DNA of 64,000 nucleotides from Sipunculus nudus (Eukaryota; Annelida; Sipuncula; Golfingiida; Sipunculidae), in assembly GCA_026874595.1 (NCBI GenBank), contig CM049319.1, positions 20,015,601-20,079,600 on the forward strand, read 5' to 3'. This document shows positions 34,031 through 46,000 of this stretch, piece by piece; position 1 is the first letter of the stretch, and each line of letters begins with the position of its first letter. Below the pieces are notes generated by a model that made no database searches, had not been told where the DNA came from, and saw nothing but the letters and a program-made list of their open reading frames with translations. Position numbers and translations under genes: made by a program.

Positions 34031-37000
34031 CTGCAAGAAAATAATTTAAAACATATAAATAATAATGTGAATACAAAAATAAGAAATAAACCTATGTTAA
34101 TAAAATCAACTAAGATGAAATTTAGAATTAGTGGACAAATAAAGAAACATAAAAGTGCAACCCAAGGAGAGAGAGAGAGAAACCTGAACCAGATATATCA
34201 TGGTACAAACTAAATGAATAAATTCACCCCTGAAAGGTCCTTATAAAACGTAAATTTTTATAGCTTGTATTTTGGGAACTTTAAAGGCTGATGAACTGTG
34301 CATGAGTTTAGGTGTTAGTCATCACTTTACAGCACATCAAAAAAACTTATCAACAAAAGAAAGTTATCAGCTTGAGAAAAAAGAATTAAATATTGTATGA
34401 TTTTAAAAACAAATTTTTTATTTGTTTTATCTTCAGTTATATCAGACAAAGTTTGAAAGAGGTCGATTAGTTTATTATTATGGTTCATCTTTGGTTGTTA
34501 CAAGTGACAGCCATATACCCTAAGTTTTGTTCTAGACTTGTTAGCATATTCTAGTCATTAACAACATGTTGATAAATGAACTATAGGACAGGTGGAAAAA
34601 GCAGTATAAGTATTGTTAAGATAACTCACACAGAATTTTAAAATTGTTAAGCACCAGCATTTTCAATCTGATGTGCACTGCACATATGTGCTGTGAGAAC
34701 ACACATTAGTTTCTTAGTCTATCTAGATTTAGCATGTTTCAACCAACTGTGATAATTGGTTGGAACCATCCTCTCCAAAGAAACTTGCACACATAACAGC
34801 CAATCCCTATTTAAAAAGATGTGTTTGTTACTCATTTGTGCATGAGATTGTTAATTTCTTGACTAAGGACACTTTTTTGGATTGTCAATTTCTTTACAAA
34901 GGATATTTTTTTATATATTTCGTTAAGCATTTTTTCATTGCCATTTATTTCTTTTTATAAATTTGTAAAATAACATTGGGTCAATATTTTTCAATTCACA
35001 AATTTAGCAGTAAAAATCACACCAGCTTTAAAAGAAGACTTGGCCAAACTATACAAAGAAATATACAGAAATGGGCTTGGCTAAACTGTACTATAGTACA
35101 TATAGATCACCTGCTCTAGAGGTTTGCCACATGCTTCAACTTCTTTTGTAAATTTTCTGCCAACTTGTCCAAGAATTCAAAAGTGTTCAGGTAATCTGTC
35201 CTCTTTACACTGAAAAGGAATAAGCTGCTAATTCTTATAGAGGACCTATCAGTATGGACTGCCTGCATTAATTTTTTTAAAAGAAATGAGGTATCTCAGG
35301 AACATAAAGTAGCTAACTCAGCTTAATTCATTTTCTGAAATATTTATTAATATTTATGTTAATATTTATATTTTACCCTACCAGCAGATGCCATGAATAT
35401 TCTGAAAATTAGTCACATTTCTATTCTGGAAATAGATATTACCGTAGATCCGCGTTTTGCCGCCGCGGCCATAAAATAAGACTTACAGCCGAAAATCCTG
35501 ACTAATATTTATCGACAAGGGATGCGGCTATAAAACGCAGGTTAGGCTGAATTCAAACATGTACAAGAGACTCGACGGCCCGCCGAGGGGAAATGGTCGA
35601 TAATAGGCTGAGGAAGAAGTGAATACTGGGAACGTATTTTTAATGATACTGCATATTTGTATATTAATTTTATTGATTATTAATTTTATAAAATGTAAAA
35701 TTGATGTTTTAAACAGGCTTATATGTATTATAAAACGTTTCTAAGTCAGTCATAAATCACGGCAATTTTCACGCAATGATTGATAAAAGATCGATATTCA
35801 CTCGCCAAATTATGCATTCTATCCAGACTAACGGTTGTACCTATATTTGAGTATGGCTGCAATATCGGTAAAACATTATTTTAAGATATTTCTTGAACAT
35901 ATCATTTCTTTTAAAATAAACTGTAAAAAAAGATAACCAAAGACCATACGTTCTTCGGCAATTAAACCTGCGTTCACGTTCAGATACTTCTTCGTTCATC
36001 AAATTGTCAATAGATGGCGCTCAAAGGTCATAACCTCACCAGCTAGTTCCGTAATCTTTAAATATGGCACGTTTTGCTAGCAGACGGTTCGGGCACCAGT
36101 GTGCATATATTATGATCAGCAGGACCATGGGTGTACGCGTAAAGGCTCGACGCGGGATTCGCTTATTAAAAGGTTTTGTCAAGGTTGTTAATTGACCGAC
36201 GTTGTATAGAGTGTAAATAAAAGCCATCATAAAGAGTACCGTTGGCTTTGATGTCCCATTGAAGTTTAATTAGACAGGGTAAAGGCGCAAGGTACACCAA
36301 GGCCCGCAAGTTCCGTAATCATTTTCTGTTGCATCTTTTGCCGGTTGACGGTTCGAACACCATTTTGCATACATTATGATCAGCACAACCCGAGGTGTTC
36401 TGGAAATATGATCACCGACGCGGGTGTCGTTTATCTTAATGTTTTGTTGTTAAATGACCGACGATGTATAATGTCTAAATAATGTTTAAATTACAGTCAT
36501 CCCTTACAATGCTTTGATGTCCCATTGAACTTTAATTAGTCAAGTTAAAGGCGCAAGATTCTCCGGCATTCAATGATGTGTCAAAATAATTTCGTGGCCC
36601 TACTAGGATTCGTCTTGGATGAGTCATCATAAACCGAACAAATTGTCATCTATTCTAATCAGGTAGATCAGGCGGTTTAACAAATTAATAAAATTAATTA
36701 ATTAGCAAAGCCAAGCAACATACACAGTTGCAACTGTTTCCCAAAACTGTTATGCCTGACCGCATATCAGCATGCATACCGCAGCATTCCTAGCTGCAGT
36801 CTAGCGTTTAAGAAAAGAACCTTTTTACGTTGTGTTCCAAAAACTTCCCATACCCCACCCGGCAATGGAACGTGGTGAGAATGTGGTGCGGCCATTAAGT
36901 AAGGTTTTGGGAATTTTTTACTCCAGTGAAGGAGCCTTCCAGATATTTTACGAACATGGGGTGCGGCCATTAGACGACGTGCGGCGGCAAAACGCGGATC

Positions 37001-40000
37001 TACGGTATTTATACAAGCAGTTTTGCTTTTTTTTATAAACTGGAATTTAATAAACATTTTTTTTTTTCAAAGGCAGGACTTTTGCTCAGTGCCAAGAAAT
37101 TGATGTGACTGGCCAAACATAAAAAAGTTCCATGTCCAAAGCCACTTTAAAAAGATAACCCACAGGTTTCTCAAATCAAAATGTGTTAAGAAAAATTAAA
37201 AAGAAAAAAATATATATGTGCACCTCACCATCCAAATGTTTTCTGACAAAGGGTGTTACGGTGTACTGACTAACTTCAACATCTCCTGACATTAACAGGA
37301 ATAACTTACTTTTGGATTCCCTTGATACAACCAGCCAGATCTTTGGTCATAAAGCCAGCCTCGATTGTCTCTATACACGTCTCTTCCAGACTTTTGGCGT
37401 AGTTAGCTAGCTCAGCATTTTTGTCTAATTTAGCACGGTGAGCCAAACCTCTGGTCCACGCAAATATAGAAGCTGAAACAACATGTTAGTACACTGAATC
37501 AATGGTTTGTTAAACTTAAAACATTTAGATTTGTAATATTACTACAGTAAAAGATTTGCCTGTTTAAAGCAGTGAGCTATTAGGGTAGGGATTCAAATGG
37601 TGCAACAGAATCTAACCACCTGGACCCTTAAGGTCCTCAATTTAGGCCCCGTAATCAGTTCCTCAAAATGAAAGTCTTGTGGCCATATTTGATTTCATTA
37701 GGAGGGGTGTCAGTCTTTGGCAATCACTTGAATGGTTCTTGAAATAATGTGTGCAAAAAAATTCCTAAATGGCAGCCTGGTGGTCATAGTGATTTTTTCT
37801 GACAGGGCTGAAATCTGATAGCACACATCCTCCCATAGGTGTCAATCTTTGGTGAAATTTTCACAGCGGATGCTTGATAAGTTCTTGAGATGATGCACAA
37901 AAGGAATTCCTAGATTGCTGCCTGGTGGGAATATTGTATTTCCAACAGATCTGTAATATAATAGTGCACATCTTCTCATGAGTGTAAATCTTCTGTTAAA
38001 TTTCCAAAGCAACTGCTTGAACAATTCTTGAGACAATGTGTGCAACAGGAATTCCAAGATTGCTGTCTGGTGGCCATACTGTATTTCAGATGGAACTATG
38101 AACAAATACATGGAAAACCTAATTATCCTAGAGGACAATAAAAACTTGCTTACCAATAGAATTTGTGGAAGTTTCCTTGCCCTGCTGATGGAAGCGGTAG
38201 TGCCGTGTTACTGTACCGTGTGCAGCTTCCGCCTCCACTGTCTTACCGTCAGGACATACCAAGACACTGGTCATCATACCCAATGAACCATAACCTGAAG
38301 CAGAAACGAACATGTTGTAGTATCATACAAGCGTAGTGGTAATCAGTAATTGACAACAATTGTAATTGATTGCAATTTTGATGTAATTGTCACCGATTGT
38401 ATTTATTTTTTACAGTAATGTAACTGTAACCATATTCCATTATTTTTCAAAGAAATTGCAGCAAGGTCTGACAAATATTATTACTTTATTTATAAATTAA
38501 TTTAAACTTTCTTTGAATCAAGTATGAGGGTTATGATAATATTCAGAAACAATAATAGAAAATTTCAGATTATCAAAGAAATAGTAAACTCTATATAGTA
38601 AAAGGTAACAATTTAGGTTCTGTAATAGTAAAGGGCTATTAATTTAGATTGGTAGAAGAGTAAAACATACTTACTGTAACTTCAGTACTGGTCACATGCA
38701 GCAGTCTAAATTCAATGTTCTAATCGTAAATTTAACAAATCTTTATCTTTTTGTAAGTATGATTAAACCTTTCTGGCTATTTCATGAAGTACCTTTTATA
38801 TGCAGGTTTTGGTGTAATTTGCATGTGTCTTTGTTTGGCATACAGCAAATTTGTCCAATCCACCTGTGTAAAACACGATCCCGGCAGTGATCATGACAGG
38901 AGGTCTAGTGTAACAGAGGGGGCCTTTAACCCTATGTAATCAGACCTGTGGGACTGGCCAAAAGTGGTTTTAATCCACAAGTGGTCTTATTTGTCAGGTC
39001 GGTTATAACCAATGTGAATCCTGATGGTTCACTCTGGCATGGTCTTAAAGAGACATAATCAGGTGCAATATTATGCCTATTCTTTCACACTATCAGTTCA
39101 GTTTTGCCCTATACAAAAAGTTTCCAGCAAAATCATCCCAGTACACCGTCTCAGTAACTCACACACAGCTGTTTAAAACCTTGTTATGGCCCTGCTTGAT
39201 GGTAAACACAGACCACACGTGTCTGTTTACCAAATCAAATCAAGTGACCGGAGGTTTGATTGTGAGCCGCAACACGTTTTTTTCATCAGTGGAAACATGT
39301 TTAGCATTTTTTTAGCGATGTCAGTTAGGGCATCTCCTCATTGACACAAGTTGTTGCTCTGCAAGACATGCGCTGTGTTTATGTTGACACCTCCTTATCA
39401 TGCCAGGTCTGCTGTTTTTAACACACGTTTACAGTAGTAAGTACCTGGTTTCAAGGCAAAATTGCAGCAGATACAGAATTATTTTAAAGGGAAGAAGGTA
39501 TTTTTCGTGTTAATTCAACATGCATTATAGTGAATTAGGCCCCTTTAACAGACAGGTGGTCTTACTCTACAGGTCATCTTTCAGACAGGTTCCACTGTGT
39601 ATTGATGAAGATAAGATATCACTGATGAAGAAAAGGCTGTTCAAACTCACCTTGAGCTACAGAATCTGACTGAACATCTCCATCATAGTTCTTACAGGCC
39701 CAGACGAAGCCTCCTTCTGATTTCAGAGCTTGAGCAACCATGTCATCGATGAGACGATGTTCATACCAGATACCTGCAGCCTCATACTGAGCCTTGTAAT
39801 CTCTGTAGATGAACAATGATAGAAAAAGGAGAAACATAATCTCTAACATTTAATATAAGTGTAGATACTGTATTGATTATAATTTGGCGACCACCTAAAA
39901 TAAACTAATTTTCTTATAGATCCTGATAATGGAGGAAATTTGAAAACTATGTTTCTGCTGACTGACTTTACTGTGGTTTTAGTAAAGTATTATAGAGGTA

Positions 40001-43000
40001 GCCGTTTGGGTAACTAGCCACTGGAACACTGGAGCGGTCAGAATGAGTGTGTGATCAATGGAGTATTCAACATTAATCTTGTTCTGTATGTAACATTATC
40101 AAGAATGGACATGCAGCCTTACTCCGAGTAACAAAAGACCTAAAATCATTAAAGAAACTGATCTTTAAAATTTAATGAACTGCCTCTAGGGTGTAACCCT
40201 AACCCCTCACAATATTTCATCAAAATTCCTTCAGAATTCATATGATTAAAGATGCTAACAGACAAACCAACCAATGGAAAAAATATTATACCTCACTACC
40301 TGGTGGTGCTTTAATTATACCTTCCACTAGGTATCCTGATGAATTAATTACAAGAGTTTCACTAGAGCCACTTAAATTCTGAAATAAGTGAATTTATACT
40401 CACTTTTCATATATTTCTTGGAAAATATCCTTGAATCTCCCATCGTACTTCTTGAGAATTGTATTCTTTGTGCTGAAGATGAAGATTTAGACATTTATCA
40501 ATAATTCCAAAGGTTTGTGCTTAATGATATTTATTGAAGCCATTATCTGCTATCTAATTTAGGAAAGAGGAAATGTGAGAAAACTCATCTGCTAATCACT
40601 TTTTGGTTCTTCTTTAACATATTGTCACTGTATGTTTTTGTGGTATATTTGCATTATTATGAACAGTGGAGGACTTATTACGGTTTATCATTATCAACGA
40701 TACTAGACTTTAGCATGTTTGCATCATTGATATGACTGTACCTGTCTGTAGGATATCACCCCGGTTGTTGTGCTGGTCATGATGGATTAAAAACGTGTAT
40801 TGCACTGAGTTGTTCGATGTGTATGTAGTGAATCTTTTATTGTGCTTGTTTGTAACTGTTTTGAAGGCATTATTTCATATAACTAGTTGAAACACAAATT
40901 TACATTATTCAAAACGACCCTATGGTGATAATATGTAATGTGTCCGAGATTCAAACACAATTTAGTGTTTAGACTTATCAGATTCCATTCAGATACAATA
41001 ATGTATGACTGAATAATTTACTGCTTATTTAATTTATATAATTCTGAATGTTTCTATATATTTGTCAAGTAAGAAACTTTTTCCATTACGAAATTTACAA
41101 AGTTCAACTCAACTATTAGTTATGGGTTATAATACTTTGCAAATGTATCATGTCACCTCCTTAACTTATGACAGTTATGCATGATATTACACAAATACAT
41201 TTACCTACCTCATGTACAAAGGCCACTTTTTGTCAAGTGCAACTTGAAAGGAACTGTGAGCAAAATCACGGATAGACTGCAAAACAGAGTACGATTATAT
41301 TATAGGAAAGAATATAGACAATTGCTTCACAAATAGCAACCACTATAACAAACTTCAAGGTAGTTTTGCATAAATGACTCGATGATGGGTGTTTTACTGT
41401 TTATGGCAAGCATTAAATGTCACCCTACAGCCATCTTAATTAGCTCAATTTGTTATGTCTTTTATGACTGACAATTGTCAGTCTACATATTGTTTCTTTC
41501 GAATGTTAATAAAACTTTGTACAATATGGTAATGAGTGTTGATCATTGTGTACCGTGTATCATTTATCGCAACCTTATCACAAAGCTCATGTGTGTTTTC
41601 TCAGAAAAACTAGACATTTCTTGGCAGATGTTGGTCCTGTGACCTTGATCTTTTTAAAGATGTGTACTGTGACCTTGACCTTTGACCTCATGACCCAAAA
41701 ATCAATTTGGGTCTTGCTTTTCCAATGGGACATATACAAGTCAAGTTTGAAATCTATACACCAATAAAGCAGGAATTATCATCCAGAAACTAATTTTTTG
41801 ACAGATGGCTCCTGTGACCTTCACCTTTGACCTTGTGACCTCAAAATTGATAGGGGTCTTCCTCTATTGGCAGGTGAACTCTATGTGCAAGATGAAAGGT
41901 CTGAGATGAAATGTTTGGCTGAAAATGCATCCACAATCTTTTTAAAGATGTGTCCTGTGACCTTGACCTTTGACCTCATGACCCCAAAATCAATTCTGGT
42001 CTTGCTTTTCCAATGGGTCAAATACAAGTCAAGTTTGAAATTCATACATCAATAAAAGCAGGAATTATCATCCAGAAACTAATTTTTGGACAGATGGCTC
42101 CTGTGACCTTCACCTTTGACCTAGTGACCTCAAAATTGATAAGGTTGTATCTCTCTTGGCAGATGAACTATATGTGCAAGATGAAAGGTCTGAGATGAAA
42201 TGTTTGGCTGAAAATGCATCCACATCTTTTTAAAGATGTGTCCTGTGACCTTTACCTTTGACCTCATGACCCCAAAATCAATTTGGGTCTTGCTTTTCCA
42301 ATGGGACATATACAAGTCAAGTTTGAAATCCATACATTAATAAAAGCAGGAATTATCATCCAGAAACTAATTTTAGGACAGATGGCTCCTGTGACCTTCA
42401 CCTTTGACCTTGTGACCTCAAAATTGATAGGGGTCTTCCACTCTTGGCAGGTGAACTATATGTGCAAGTTGAATAATCTGAGATAAATTGTTTGGCTGAA
42501 AATGCATCCACAATCCTTTTTAAGATGTTTCCCGTGAACTTGACCTTTGACCTCATGACCCCAAATCAATTTGGGTCTTGCTTTTCCAATGGGTCAAATA
42601 CAAGTCAAGTTTGAAATCCATACATCAATAAAAGCAGGAATTATCATCCAGAAACTAATTTTTTGACAGATGGCTCCTGTGACCTTCACCTTTGACCTTG
42701 TGACCTCAAAATTGATAGGGGTCTTCTTCTATTGGCAGATGAACTCTATGTGCAAGATGAAAGGTCTGAGATGAAATGTTTGGCTGAAAATGCATCCACA
42801 ATCTTTTTAAAGATGTGTCCTGTGACCTTGACCTTTGACCTCAAGACCCCAAAATCAATTGGAGTCTTGCTTTTTCAATGGGACATATATAAGTCAAGTT
42901 TGAAAGCAATACATCAATAAAAGCAGGAATTATCACCCAAAAACTAATTTTTTGACAGATAGCTCCTGTGGCCTTGACCTTTGGCCTTGTGACCCAAAAA

Positions 43001-46000
43001 TTGATATAGATCATCCACTATTGGCAAGTGAGCTATATATTCAAGATGAAAGACCAGGGATGAAAGATTGGCTTGAAATGCATCCACAGTATCTTTTAAG
43101 ATGCCAGTCAAGTGACCTTGACCTTTGACCTTACTTTAGTGGTGGGCCATACATAAGTCATGTTTGAAATCCATATGGCTATCAACACTGGAGATATCAT
43201 AAGAGGTGTGTGATTTTCACCATATATGGCAATATTAAAGGTCAAGGCCACTCTCATAGGAAAGGTCATGACCCCAATTTAAATAAACATCATCCCATAA
43301 CCCATACCTATGAATATGCATAATAAAAAAAGAAATCTGTCCATTAGTTTTTGACTTATGATGCTCACAGTACTGTAAGGTGGCAATTTTTGGGGTATTA
43401 AATGGCACGAAAACAAGTAAAGAATAATAGGTGCTGCCACCAGTTTCTGGAACATGACAACCCTATCCATGATCTTCCATCAACTTGATTTTGGGATAAA
43501 TCCATGCAAGATTTCTTGAGATATTAAAGAATTTGTGTGATTTTCCCCAAAATTGGACCTATTCAAGGTCAAGGACACTCTCCTAGTAAAGGTCATGACC
43601 TCATTTTAAATAGGCGTCTACCTCTTGCCCATATCTATACATATACCAAGTTTGGTAAAGTTCCGTGAAATATTTTTTGGGTTATCGCGCCAACAAGATT
43701 TATATGCAGCGGCGGTATGAAAACATAGTATCCCCCGACTTTGTCTGGGGATAAAATTATCAATGTAACAACATTCCAAGGAACAACATGTCAAATATTC
43801 CAATGCACCATCTTTAAGCACTGTCTTTGTACATAATTGCAGGGTCCTTGTACGTGCATGACTTTTTATAGTCGCCAGCCTAGGTCTGGCGACTATAGGC
43901 TAATTTCATTTGTAATTTAGTTTTTTCTAAGTACAGTTAATCAAAAAAGCTCCCAATAGATATCCACAGTACACTGGTCATCACTTAGGATAGACCTTTC
44001 AAATTCTAATGTTAATCATAAACAAGACACAGATCTAGAATACAGTCAAACCTGGACCAAACTGCTCACTTTAAAGAGGTGCCCACTATATGGAGGTAAT
44101 AGCTGCCACATTAGGTGCTGCCATCTACTTTGAAATATTACTATAATTGCTCCTGTTTTAAGAGAACTTGATTAACTTGATGCATGTACTTTCTGTTTTA
44201 AAACATAAAAGTTAATTAGTAAAAGTTTATAATTGTTAATATATATATAAATTTTCAGACAGTCCGTCAAAAACTAGCCCAACAAAGGCATGCATAAGAG
44301 CTATCACTGAGCAAAATCTGAATGAAATCAGATAATATTTTGGAAAGTTATTGCATGGAGACGAAAACCTGACGGACAGACAGAGAGACAGACAAACCTA
44401 CATCAATGTCCCCCATTCCATTGAAGTGGGGTACAATAAAGAGGAATAAATGGGACTGTTCAAAAGTGCCCACTTTATAGAGGTGCCCACTTAATGGAGG
44501 TGCACACTAAGTGAGGTTACACTGTACTTCTTTTCTCTTGCTGATTGTCTTATTCTGTTTCTCACCTTGTCTGTATTATACATAGCCAGGGCGACGCCTC
44601 CCGTGCCCTCGAACTGGAACACAGTGTGTTTGATGGGCTTCCCGCCATCTTTAGGGGTGAAGGTCACCTCTAGCTTACCGTCCCCTGGTACCACAAAGTC
44701 TGTTGCCTTGTACTGCAAACAAGACAAATTTTCATGAATATAGATAGTTAATATATACTAATAGTAAACACAGTAAATTTTGGGTCACATTTCATCAAGT
44801 CAAATACTGTAGACCCTTAGTTTTCTGAAATGTCAGATAATTGGCCATTCAGCTTAATAAGAATCAGCGAAAATCTAATAATGAAAAATTCAGAAAACAA
44901 GCTTTTAGATAATGGATATTTAGAAATGAAGGACAAGATGTACACTTTTAAGCCAAAGGTTTCTGAAAATGAAATTAATATCAAGTAAAGCTGACATATC
45001 TCAGTTATGTGGAAGTTATTCTGTAGGTTGTGTCACTTTTGACACAATTAGGTTTTATTTTGCTTAATTTTTGTCAGGCAACTCAGGAATGACAACACAA
45101 GAGTGATAATGTTTCTCTTAGGGTTTTCTTACTATATCCCAGCTCATGTAAAACAGCATCTCAAATAAGGGTTATGATAGGTATGCTGCAACTTCATCAA
45201 GTTAGTACAAACTCATTCAAGTCTCTTGAAGCCAGCAGACTTTGCTAAGACAAGTGAGAGAGGCCAGCTTGCTGCTAAGGAAAATAAGGCTTTTTTCCCC
45301 AGTCAGGCCACAATGGCTAAATGGCTCCCAGCTCTTAGCCTTCAAACCTGGTTAACTGTACACTACCGTGAAATCTCACCTGACGACCACCCTGCTAACA
45401 TGACCACCCCCACTAAAACGAGCATTTTAATTGGTCCTAGACTAATGTAGATCATCATTAAAACCTCTCGATGGTACGACCACCCGCTTACACAACCAAT
45501 TTGGCTGGTCCAACAGATGGTCATGTTAGCGAGACTTCACTGTAAACAAAAAATTATACAGATTGAAAATTAATCATTCTCTGTCACCTAAACATTTTTG
45601 GTATATACATTTAAAGTAAATGGCAGTAGCCCTCCCACCTGGTCACCGTATGCATGACGGCCGATGATGATGGATTTCTTCCAGGGTGTCACTAATCGGG
45701 GGATGTTTTTACAGATTATGGCTTCTCTAAACACGGTGCCTCCGAGAATGTTACGAATTGTGCCGTTTGGTGACCTCCACATCTGCTTCAGCCCAAATTC
45801 TGGTTTAATGAGAAGTATTAAAGACAGTAATCAATATATAAAATAATGTATTAACAAGAAAAATTATACCCATATTATATAAATTTTTATGTGAAATATA
45901 CTCTGACATAATATCTTGATGCTGAATCTAAATCAACATATTACAGGTTCTTGAGTAAATACTGATATATTTTTAAATTAATCATATTTATACCTACTTA

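Noticed and set aside
41546-42920. Series of similar 60-75-codon frames (for example [13 protein letters not shown]...)
   Set aside because: They arise from the 288-bp tandem repeat in an IDH intron. The copies drift and are interrupted, with no homology recognised.
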